From contig CAMAQI010000127.1 in assembly GCA_945860255.1 (NCBI GenBank), positions 1-6,838 on the forward strand: a stretch of 6,838 nucleotides of DNA, read 5' to 3'. A model generated the notes under the pieces. It saw only the letters and a program-made list of their open reading frames with translations. It did no database searches and was not told the DNA's origin. Positions 1-5,546 of the stretch are shown piece by piece. Positions within the stretch are counted from its first letter, which is position 1, and each line of letters opens with the position of its first letter. This stretch comes from Methylacidiphilum caldifontis (GTDB taxonomy: Bacteria > Verrucomicrobiota > Verrucomicrobiia > Methylacidiphilales > CAMAQI01). A program made the translations under genes and the position numbers.

Positions 1-4
1 TTTG

Positions 5-86
5 GGTTTGGGTGCCTGTTTTTTGGACTTTTTATTCATCCCTCTACCTTGTGGCAGAGTAAACAGCGCCCAAACCTTTTTATTTT
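5..86 (+). terminator. Long branched hairpin followed by T tract, probable rightward intrinsic terminator
   Basis: GGTTTGGG (5-12) pairs with CCCAAACC (69-76). The stem continues with a T-G wobble, a GC pair block, one bulged C (16) and TGTTT (17-21) against AAACA (61-65), giving about 16 pairs. The intervening loop contains a second small hairpin: CTCT-a-CC (42-48) against GG-c-AGAG (53-59), with loop TTGT. A T tract (TTTTTATTTT, 77-86) follows the main stem directly. This order of stem then T tract fits factor-independent termination of a plus-strand transcript entering from left of the window, converging on the minus-strand chemoreceptor gene. The 72-nt stem and inner branch are larger than a typical terminator, so it could be the 3' end of a structured RNA. 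No gene for it is visible here. Confidence 0.45.
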
Positions 87-99
87 ACAGAAAATTCAA

Positions 100-116
100 C
101 CATCCCTGTGGGATGG
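100..116 (-). terminator. 7-bp hairpin downstream of the chemoreceptor gene
   Basis: CCATCCC (100-106) and GGGATGG (110-116) form a perfect 7-bp stem with a 3-nt loop, about 70 nt past the stop codon of the minus-strand chemoreceptor gene. Read on the minus strand it is followed by TTGAATTTTC, which is T-rich but not a clean T run. On the plus strand the following bases are also only moderately T-rich. It is therefore a weak candidate terminator for the chemoreceptor transcript and might work in either direction. Confidence 0.3.
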
Positions 117-185
117 CTGTGTTTAAATTTCTAGTTTTTTTCTCGGATCTGTCAATCTTATATGCAAGTAGTTTGCGTTTTTAAA

Positions 186-1784
186 TTAATGAAGTCGATG
201 TGCGGTCGTCGGGCGTTGGGGAGAGGAGAGATGAACTGAGGTGGTGTGAGCCTCTGATTTTCCTTCCACGAGTAATTTTAGAACGTCTAGGGCCTGATGG
301 AGTCCATCGACCTGTTCGGTCAGGCTATGCGCGGCTTGAGAGGTCTCCTCTGCTTGGGCGGCATTGGCCTGGGTGATTTGATCGATTTGATTGAGAGAGT
401 TTTTCGTTTCTTGGACTCCGAGAGATTGTTCTTGGGTCGCTTGAGAGATTTGGATGACGACATCACTGACGCTACGAGTTTGGGTGAGGATCTCTTGGAA
501 TCCGCTTTCGACTCTTTGGGTGGTTTGATCGAGCATCGTGAGGCTTTGACTGACCTTATCGGAAGCGATGACACTGCGATGACTGATCTTGATCGACTCC
601 TCGATTTTCGAAGCCGTCTCGCGAGCGGCTTGGGCACTTCGTTGGGCGAGGTTACGGACCTCATCGGCAACGACCGCAAATCCAGCCCCTGCCTCACCCG
701 CACGAGCCGCTTCGACAGCGGCATTGAGAGCAAGGATATTGGTTTGAAAGGCGATTTCATCGATATCTTTCACGATTTTGGCAATTTGATTTTCCGCATT
801 TTGCATGCTTGAAACGGCCTCTTTCATCTCTGCCGCGGAGGCACGAATGCCGTTGATGGAGCTATTCATCTCGCTCATGTAGGAGATCCCCTTTTCAGAG
901 GACTCTTTAGCATCGATGGAAATTTTTTTGGAGTGATTGGAGTTTTCGACATTTTGAACGATCATGCTGGCGATTTCCTCCATGCTGGCACTGGTCTCTT
1001 CAAGTCCCGCTGCTTGCTCGGAGGCCCCTGAGGCAAGATGCTGACTTGCCGATTCGATCTCAGTCGAGGCGCTGGAGACATTTTTGGAAACCTGTGTGAT
1101 CGCTTGGATACAATTTTCAAGGGCATGGATGATCGATCTTTGCGTATAAAGAATTGAGATGATTCCAATCACGATCATCGTGAGGATCGAGAGGAGGGTG
1201 ACTATTTTTGCGACATTGACCTGATTGTTGCTCTCTTCAGAGGTTTTCTTTGCCTCTTCAAAAATATGCTCTTCGAGAGCCGCCATTTTTTCTGCAAGTT
1301 CTTCAAAAAGGGTACCAAAGGAGGGGAGTGATTCTAAGGCTCTTATTTTTTCCCCTTTTTCACTCATTTCAATCAGGGAGTCGATGGTCTCGAGGTAAAG
1401 TTTCAATCGCGGTTGCACTTCTTTAATGGCGGCATGAATATCTTTTGAGACCGGAAGATCATTAATGGAGGAGATCCCTCCTTCAAAAGCGATTTTTGCT
1501 TCTGCAAACTCCTCTCTCGCTGCTTCAACTTCCGGTTTGCTTCCGGTTTGCATGCCGATAATGGCCCGGAAGGCAATTGCTCGGAGCTGATCGTGGGCCA
1601 TATCCGATTGGAGTACCTTTTCAGTGGCGCTCATATGGACATTGATTAATGATTCGATGGTCTTCTCGAGTTTGACAGTGGTTCGGTAGCTAAAAAATCC
1701 TGCAATCAGGGAAACTCCGACTAAGGTCCCAAAGATTACGGTTAATTTTGATCGCAGACTTTTTTGGGAGAATGATTGAATCAT
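186..1784 (-). CDS. Methyl-accepting chemotaxis protein (transmembrane chemoreceptor)
   Basis: This 532-residue protein is an inner-membrane chemoreceptor that would control CheA kinase activity through CheW. A short cytoplasmic N-terminus leads to TM1 (about 14-33). A helical extracytoplasmic sensor of about 155 residues follows (34-190), resembling four-helix-bundle sensors, then TM2 (about 191-213). The cytoplasmic part is a long coiled coil whose hairpin tip (about 343-387) carries the conserved EIAFQTNILALNAAVEAARA, followed by GFAVVADEVRNLAQRSA. Candidate methylation segments are SEQAAGLEETSAS (255-267) and QAEETSQAA (477-485). A complete HAMP domain is not evident: after TM2 only a short segment resembling its first helix (about 216-232) precedes the methylation helix. 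The C-terminus is a Ser/Thr/His-rich tail with no NWETF-like CheR-binding pentapeptide. The gene is oriented like tyrA but separated from it by 127 bp, and no che genes are near. The ATG at 1784 gives a proper N-terminal membrane anchor. The ligand cannot be predicted. Confidence 0.96.
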   Translation of the reverse strand: MIQSFSQKSLRSKLTVIFGTLVGVSLIAGFFSYRTTVKLEKTIESLINVHMSATEKVLQSDMAHDQLRAIAFRAIIGMQTGSKPEVEAAREEFAEAKIAFEGGISSINDLPVSKDIHAAIKEVQPRLKLYLETIDSLIEMSEKGEKIRALESLPSFGTLFEELAEKMAALEEHIFEEAKKTSEESNNQVNVAKIVTLLSILTMIVIGIISILYTQRSIIHALENCIQAITQVSKNVSSASTEIESASQHLASGASEQAAGLEETSASMEEIASMIVQNVENSNHSKKISIDAKESSEKGISYMSEMNSSINGIRASAAEMKEAVSSMQNAENQIAKIVKDIDEIAFQTNILALNAAVEAARAGEAGAGFAVVADEVRNLAQRSAQAARETASKIEESIKISHRSVIASDKVSQSLTMLDQTTQRVESGFQEILTQTRSVSDVVIQISQATQEQSLGVQETKNSLNQIDQITQANAAQAEETSQAAHSLTEQVDGLHQALDVLKLLVEGKSEAHTTSVHLSSPQRPTTAHRLH

Positions 1785-1911
1785 TTTTATCTTTTACTGA
1801 ACTGATGTAAGATAGCAATATTATATTATAAAAATATTGTTTAATGATCGATTAAATTAATATGTTAACTGAAATTGAGTGGAGTTTAATTTCGTGATCT
1901 TTTTCAGTGAA
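1785..1911 (-). promoter_or_regulatory. AT-rich spacer upstream of the chemoreceptor, with an inverted repeat around a TATAAT
   Basis: The 127-bp gap between the tyrA stop and the chemoreceptor start is much more AT-rich than the genes. On the minus strand it has a perfect TATAAT (1825-1830), but no good -35 box 16-18 bp upstream. The TATAAT lies between the arms of a 7-bp inverted repeat, CAATATT (1816-1822) and AATATTG (1833-1839). A second short palindromic arrangement, TTAAT-GATCG-ATTAA (1841-1855), lies just upstream. No sigma-28 (TAAA-N15-GCCGATAA) or sigma-54 (GG/GC) promoter is visible. The start codon is preceded by AAAAGATAAAA, a weak ribosome-binding site. The gene probably has its own promoter here, but the exact site is uncertain because chance matches are common in AT-rich DNA. 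Confidence 0.35.
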
Positions 1912-2760
1912 TTAAAGCTGAGCGCGAGTTTTCGATGATTTTTCAAGCCACGCGGTAATTTTTTCACTCTCAGAATTTTGAAGGTTTTTTTGGATCAGGG
2001 AGAGTTGATTCTGGAGTGATTCAAGGGCGGTCAGAACGGCCTTGCGATTTTGCATCAGGATCTCAGTCCACATTGCGGGAGAGCCGGCGGCGACTCGTGT
2101 GGTATCGCGAAATCCCGGACCACGCACTTCAATACTCTCGGGGGAGACGGCATTGACAAGGGCAGAGGCGGTGAGGTGGGTCAGATGGCTGATTTGAGCG
2201 ACTCGTTGATCGTGTTCCTGAGGAGTGCAGAGCAGGACTTTTGATCCCAAAGAGCGCCAAAATTCGGTTAAAAGGGAGAGGGCTTCTGGATCGGACTCTT
2301 TGGTAGGGGTGAGCACGGTGGTTGAGGTCTCAAAGAGAGTTGCGTGAGCGGCAGAGAATCCGGTTTTTTCGCCACCGGCCATCGGGTGTCCTCCGATCCA
2401 ACGAAGATGAGGAGGATTGGGGGATTCAAAAATCTTTCTCATTTTCAGATCGAGTTTTTCTTTGACGCTCCCGACATCGGTGACAATGGCGTTTTCTTTA
2501 AAGCCGTGACGGATTCTTTGGGCAACTTCGGGGATCGCATCGACGGTCATGCAAAAAATAACAAGATCAGCATTGTGAATCGCAAGGAGGGGGTCGGTAA
2601 AGTAATCAGCCTGAAGAGCGGCCGCTTTCATCTCTTGAATCACCGACTCGCGACGGGCATAAATCGAGAGAGCAATTTTGGGGTGACGCTGTTGCAGTGC
2701 GAGGGCTAAAGAACCGCCAAGGAGACCGGGGGCTAAAATGGCGATACGTTCAAGTTTCAT
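1912..2760 (-). CDS. tyrA: Prephenate (or arogenate) dehydrogenase, tyrosine biosynthesis
   Basis: This 282-residue cytosolic enzyme should oxidise and decarboxylate prephenate to 4-hydroxyphenylpyruvate (or arogenate to tyrosine) using NAD(P)+. The N-terminal Rossmann fold begins IAILAPGLLGGSLALAL (6-22), in which the usual first glycine of GxGxxG is alanine (A10). DVGSVK (95-100) and GGHPMAGGEKTGF (123-135) follow. The helical C-terminal domain has SHLTHLTASAL (191-201) and GPGFRDTTRVAAGSPAMW (214-231), matching the family's catalytic and substrate-binding blocks; H125, the His pair 192/195 and R218/R222 are the likely active-site residues. The protein stops soon after the dehydrogenase domain, so there is no chorismate mutase fusion and no C-terminal ACT domain for tyrosine feedback. 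The ATG lies 5 bp after the hisC stop, so the two are almost certainly co-transcribed. No strong ribosome-binding site lies at normal spacing, which would suit translational coupling. Prephenate versus arogenate preference cannot be read from the sequence. Confidence 0.94.
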   Translation of the reverse strand: MKLERIAILAPGLLGGSLALALQQRHPKIALSIYARRESVIQEMKAAALQADYFTDPLLAIHNADLVIFCMTVDAIPEVAQRIRHGFKENAIVTDVGSVKEKLDLKMRKIFESPNPPHLRWIGGHPMAGGEKTGFSAAHATLFETSTTVLTPTKESDPEALSLLTEFWRSLGSKVLLCTPQEHDQRVAQISHLTHLTASALVNAVSPESIEVRGPGFRDTTRVAAGSPAMWTEILMQNRKAVLTALESLQNQLSLIQKNLQNSESEKITAWLEKSSKTRAQL

Positions 2761-2765
2761 AACGG

Positions 2766-3863
2766 CTATTTGAGAACTTCCTCTAGGGCTTTAAGAAAGG
2801 CGAGATTTTGTTCATTGGTGCCGATGCTGACTCGAATCCATTCTGGCATTTTGTAACTGACCATTGAGCGAACGATGATTCCTTTTTGAAGCAGAGCTTT
2901 GAAGACCAGATTGGCATCGCCGACATTCACGAGGACAAAATTGGCGACGGAGGGAACGTAGGGGAGTCCTCGTTTTTTAAAGGAATCCTCTAAAAGTGAG
3001 CGACCGAGATCGGTGATCTGTTTTGTTTTTCGTTGGTGCTCAAGGTCTTTGAGTCCTGCAAGTGCTCCGGCTTGTGCGATGGAGTTGGTGTTGAACGGTT
3101 GTCGTGCTCTTTGGAGGAGGTCGGCGATCTCGACCGGTGCGAGTCCGTAGCCAATCCGAATTCCGGCAAGGCCTTGAATTTTGGAAAAGGTGCGCATGAG
3201 CACGACTTTTCGTCCCTCTTTGACGTATTGAAGTGAATTCGGAGGATTATCGAGAAACTCGTAATAGGCCTCATCTAAAACGAGGATCACATGATCCGGA
3301 AGGGCTTTGATGAAGCGATCTAACGATTCATTACTCACCCGAGTGCCGGTCGGATTATTCGGGTTTGCGACAAAGAGGAGTCGGGTTTTGGGGGTGATCG
3401 CTGCAAGCATCGCCTCTAAATCGTGAGTATAGTCGTGATCCGGAACCTCAATGCATCGGACTCCAAAAAGCTGTGCCATGAGATGATAGACGGCAAAAGC
3501 ATTGCGAACAGTGATGACCTCATGCTCTCCGGGACGGGTAAAGGTGTGGTAAAGAAGCTCGATAATTTCATTCGAGCCGTTTCCGAGAATGACGTTTTCA
3601 CGTTGAATTTTAAATTGTTGAGCGATCCCTTCACGGAGGTGGAATCCCCCTCCATCGGGATAGAAGTGAAGCTTTTCCAACGTCTCACGCATCGCAAGCA
3701 GTGCCTTTGGAGAGGGTCCGAGGGGGTTCTCGTTCGAGGCGAGTTTAATGATCGATTCGGGATTTAGTCCGAGTTCGCGCGCAACATCGTCGATCGGTTT
3801 TCCCGGTTCATAGGGAACGAGGTTAAGAATTTCACGGTTCGCAATTTGGTTCACAGAAGACAT
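2766..3863 (-). CDS. hisC: Histidinol-phosphate aminotransferase, possibly also aromatic aminotransferase
   Basis: This 365-residue fold-type I PLP enzyme (class I/II aminotransferase) has the usual HisC length. It interconverts imidazole-acetol phosphate and histidinol phosphate with glutamate/2-oxoglutarate. Visible family blocks are LASNENPLGPSP (41-52), GNGSNEII (94-101), ANPNNPTGT (166-174), DEAYYEF (197-203) and RTFSKIQGLAGIRIGYG (224-240). K228 is the expected PLP-binding lysine, and R236 the expected phosphate/cofactor-contacting arginine. The gene is first in a two-gene unit with tyrA, 5 bp apart, with no other his genes nearby. HisC family enzymes are known to transaminate phenylpyruvate and 4-hydroxyphenylpyruvate in some bacteria, so a role as the tyrosine/phenylalanine aminotransferase is plausible here; this is inference from context. 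The start at 3863 gives the typical N-terminus, but the 20 bases before it are pyrimidine-rich and contain no Shine-Dalgarno sequence. Confidence 0.94.
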   Translation of the reverse strand: MSSVNQIANREILNLVPYEPGKPIDDVARELGLNPESIIKLASNENPLGPSPKALLAMRETLEKLHFYPDGGGFHLREGIAQQFKIQRENVILGNGSNEIIELLYHTFTRPGEHEVITVRNAFAVYHLMAQLFGVRCIEVPDHDYTHDLEAMLAAITPKTRLLFVANPNNPTGTRVSNESLDRFIKALPDHVILVLDEAYYEFLDNPPNSLQYVKEGRKVVLMRTFSKIQGLAGIRIGYGLAPVEIADLLQRARQPFNTNSIAQAGALAGLKDLEHQRKTKQITDLGRSLLEDSFKKRGLPYVPSVANFVLVNVGDANLVFKALLQKGIIVRSMVSYKMPEWIRVSIGTNEQNLAFLKALEEVLK

Positions 3864-3941
3864 AAGAGAAACGAAGTTGCAGGAAAGTAACCGATTTGTC
3901 AGTTGGAAAAACGATCATTTTGAATAGGAACCCTAGGATCA

Positions 3942-4050
3942 TGAAGATTTCTTTGCATCGATAGGGAGGATGGGGAGGATAAATTCAAAAACATTTTTCA
4001 TTTGTCATTATCCTGAAAATCCTCCGAATCGATGCAAAAAATCCGCTTCA
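3942..4050. repeat. Imperfect inverted repeat with symmetric internal loops
   Basis: Four blocks pair around one axis without any indel. TTGCATCGAT (3953-3962) pairs with ATCGATGCAA (4028-4037), and GGAGGAT (3965-3971) with ATCCTCC (4019-4025). AGGATAA (3976-3982) pairs with TTATCCT (4008-4014), and CAAA (3986-3989) with TTTG (4001-4004). Every pair has coordinates summing to 7990, giving 28 of 37 paired positions, internal loops of 2, 4 and 3 nt per side, and an 11-nt apical loop (3990-4000). TGAAG (3942-3946) against CTTCA (4046-4050) extends the symmetry with a 2-nt shift. It lies about 90 nt upstream of hisC and about 178 nt upstream of the SDR start. It could be a leader RNA structure, a small RNA, a regulator-binding array or a small fold-back element. 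Confidence 0.75.
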
Positions 4051-4057
4051 CAACTCT

Positions 4058-4075
4058 GCCCCGACCTGTCGGGGC
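4058..4075. repeat. GC-rich perfect palindromic hairpin
   Basis: GCCCCGAC (4058-4065) and GTCGGGGC (4068-4075) are perfect inverted arms separated by CT; in RNA this would be a 7-bp stem with a CCTG tetraloop. It is far more GC-rich than its surroundings and sits 8 bp beyond the larger inverted repeat. No T tract follows on either strand, so a plain intrinsic terminator is unlikely. It could be a protein-binding palindrome or a stable leader hairpin. Confidence 0.5.
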
Positions 4076-4214
4076 TGTGCCATTTCCCATTCCATGGAGA
4101 CAGTTGTTTCGCGAGAGGAAAGGTTTTAAAGAATTTCACTTCACTAGGAGGGTTTTTTAGTTTGGAACGGGTTTGACGAATCAGGGAGTTCCCGCAAGAC
4201 TCCTGCTTAACCGT

Positions 4215-5024
4215 ATGGAAATTTTGAACGCTTCTAAAAAAATTGTGATCACCGGAGCCAGTTCTGGGTTAGGTAAGGCGATGGCCGAATCGCTTTTAGA
4301 GCGAGGATATGAGGTCTGGGGGACCTCCCGACGATTGGATCGACTTCCTCAACGGCCTCGATTTCATCCTGTGGTTTTGGATTTAGAGTCCGATTGTTCG
4401 ATTGCAGAGGCTGCGGAACAGATTGAACGGGAGGCGGGATCGATCGCTATTTTGATTAATAATGCGGGAAATGGAGTGTTTGGGGCGATGGAAAGTTTTC
4501 CGATCGAGGCTTGGGATCAGCAATGGCGAGTTTTGGTGCGGGGACCTTATTTTTTTCTACGTCAAATGCTTCCTTTATTGAGGAAAAATAAATCGGCAAC
4601 GGTGATTCAAGTGACCTCTCTAGCGGCTCGGTTCCCGATTCCGATGATGGGTCCGTATAGTATGGGAAAAGCGGCTTTGAGTACGTTGACACAATCGTTA
4701 CAAATCGAATCTGAAAACGGTCAAATTCGATTCATCGATCTGCAGCCAGGGGATATTCAAAGCGACTTCAATCAGGCGATGGCGATTTCTGAAGCATTGA
4801 ATCAGCGGGAGAAATCAATTTTAGAAAAAATCGAAGCCGATATGAGGAGTGCCCCTGATTCGAAAATCGTCACCGAGGCGGTGATCCAGATCATTGAGGG
4901 AAAAGACTACCCACCGCGAATTGCCGTTGGTGATTTATTTCAATCAAAGATCGCCCCGATTTTATTACGGCTAGTTCCCCGTTCTTGGCTGAATTGGGGA
5001 ATCAGAAAATATTACGGCATTTAA
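4215..5024 (+). CDS. SDR-family NAD(P)-dependent oxidoreductase
   Basis: This 269-residue classical short-chain dehydrogenase/reductase is probably cytosolic; its substrate is unknown. The Rossmann cofactor site TGASSGLG is at 13-20. Basic residues after the second strand (TSRR, 37-40) suggest NADP(H) preference. NNAG (82-85), S135 and Y148-x3-K152 (YSMGK) supply the usual structural motif and catalytic Ser-Tyr-Lys. QPGDIQSDF (177-185) matches the family's PG block. At the helix position where classical SDRs usually read VNxxG, this protein reads VLVRG (106-110), so the catalytic-tetrad Asn appears replaced by L107. The ATG at 4215 places the first strand normally; an in-frame TTG at 4173 would add 14 residues unlike family N-termini. 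Neither start has a Shine-Dalgarno at standard spacing. The gene stands alone, divergent from hisC and convergent with glgC. The C-terminal end (about 240-269) is hydrophobic/basic and may contact a membrane, which is speculative. Confidence 0.93.
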   Translation: MEILNASKKIVITGASSGLGKAMAESLLERGYEVWGTSRRLDRLPQRPRFHPVVLDLESDCSIAEAAEQIEREAGSIAILINNAGNGVFGAMESFPIEAWDQQWRVLVRGPYFFLRQMLPLLRKNKSATVIQVTSLAARFPIPMMGPYSMGKAALSTLTQSLQIESENGQIRFIDLQPGDIQSDFNQAMAISEALNQREKSILEKIEADMRSAPDSKIVTEAVIQIIEGKDYPPRIAVGDLFQSKIAPILLRLVPRSWLNWGIRKYYGI

Positions 5025-5464
5025 AATACAGAGAAGTGCCTCGCGCGGAGAGGCTGAGAGTTTGAAATCGGTGTTTGCCTCTGCACCAAACAATTAGATC
5101 CTCTTCTCTAATCATCCCCAATTTTGCATTAGGAATTTCTCGGGACCGATCCCGCACGTGCGCATGAGCGTCACTTAAGAAATATTTAAAGACAATTTCT
5201 CACACAAAGGCGCAAAGTTGCCCAAGGCGCCTCCCGAAAGACAAATGAGTTTGTTGTTAAAGTCTATTGTATTTTTTAATTTCCTAAGGGGAGAACCTTG
5301 GGAAGCTTTGCGGCTTTGCGTGAAAATATTTTAAATTGTATTTTCTTTTCCCTTAAGTTGACGCCTATGCGCGATCGCTCCCGAGAAAGAGATCACCTTT
5401 TGGCGGATGACTCTTCCTTGTTTTTAAACGCTGCGTCTCTGCGTCGCTGCGGGAGACATGTATT
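5025..5464. repeat. Imperfect inverted repeat of about 440 bp filling the convergent intergenic gap
   Basis: The non-coding DNA after the SDR gene folds on itself over almost its whole length. Matching blocks, left against right, run inward. AATACA (5025-5030) pairs with 5459-5464. 5046-5063 matches 5426-5443 at 13 of 18. TCATCC (5112-5117) pairs with 5405-5410, TTTCTCGGGA (5136-5145) with 5379-5388, and CGATC (5147-5151) with 5373-5377. GCGCAT (5160-5165) pairs with 5367-5372, GCGTCA (5168-5173) with 5359-5364, CTTAAG (5174-5179) with 5352-5357, and ACAATTT (5192-5198) with 5333-5339. TCACACAAAGGCGCAAAG (5200-5217) matches 5306-5323 at 16 of 18, and CCCAAGG (5221-5227) pairs with 5296-5302. 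Block order is kept; small indels separate them. The centre (about 5228-5295) is AT-rich. No credible coding sequence lies inside. It could be a fold-back/MITE-like element, two head-to-head copies of a dispersed repeat, or a bidirectional terminator. Confidence 0.8.
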
Positions 5465-5546
5465 GAATGTCTTTAATTTGTGGAAATGAGCGAAGATCAG
5501 CGGTTGAAACCATTGACTTTCGTTATGCCGACTTATCGTAGGTTTT
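5465..5546. other. Remainder of the convergent spacer, no recognised feature
   Basis: These 82 bp lie between the end of the large inverted repeat and the glgC stop codon. No gene is visible. No stem followed by a T tract was found just downstream of glgC, so its transcript may end in the large inverted repeat. A weak resemblance between bases just outside the two ends of the repeat (around 5018-5024 and 5465-5469) means the exact element boundary is uncertain. Confidence 0.5.

Larger units (their letters stand above)
3864..4214. promoter_or_regulatory. 351-bp divergent intergenic region between hisC and the SDR gene
   Basis: The region must hold the promoters for the leftward hisC-tyrA pair and the rightward SDR gene. 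No promoter matches the sigma-70 consensus well. A weak rightward candidate is TTGTTT (4104-4109), a 17-bp gap, then TAAAGA (4127-4132). Both arms of the inverted repeat described separately contain TTGCAT followed 19 bp later by GATAAA or GATAAT, facing each other; the 19-bp spacing is long. A strong Shine-Dalgarno-like AGGAGGG (4146-4152) lies too far from the SDR start to serve it directly. No leader peptide rich in His, Tyr or Phe codons was found upstream of hisC. Confidence 0.35.

Noticed and set aside
5..76. Integron attC-like site at the left edge
   Set aside because: attC sites start with RYYYAAC and end with GTTRRRY; here the arms are in the opposite sense (GTTTGGG at the left, CCCAAAC at the right) and no integrase or cassette is present.
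297..812. 171-codon plus-strand open frame opposite the chemoreceptor signalling domain, plus shorter minus-strand frames at 320-760 and 962-1168
   Set aside because: They overlap highly conserved chemoreceptor coding sequence and show low-complexity composition typical of shadow frames (Leu/Asp/Gly-rich or Ser/Arg/Lys-rich); no domain is recognisable.
3864..4050. T-box or His/Tyr leader-peptide attenuator upstream of hisC
   Set aside because: No short frame with consecutive His or Tyr codons and no terminator with a T run directly before hisC were found; the inverted repeat lacks a following T tract toward hisC.
3970..4176. 68-codon plus-strand frame in the divergent spacer, ending in a TTGA overlap with an in-frame SDR TTG
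   Set aside because: It runs through the inverted repeat and the GC palindrome, its composition is unlike a conserved protein, and the purine stretch before its ATG abuts the start codon. Kept only as a remark on the SDR start.
5153..5162. CGCACGTGCG 10-bp palindrome as an independent operator
   Set aside because: It overlaps a left-arm segment that appears to be an insertion relative to the right arm of the large inverted repeat, and it occurs once; there is no evidence of separate function.
5200..5320. CRISPR array from the repeated CGCAAAG units
   Set aside because: Units are short, partly inverted and without uniform spacers, and no cas gene is present.
5371..5378. GCGATCGC octamer, as in the cyanobacterial HIP1 repeat
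   Set aside because: I noticed only this one copy, and it lies inside the repeat arm; the other genes do not look cyanobacterial.
5298..5489. 63-codon plus-strand frame and a 78-codon minus-strand frame (5393-5629) in the convergent gap
   Set aside because: Both are explained by the inverted repeat and by glgC in another frame; neither resembles a protein family.
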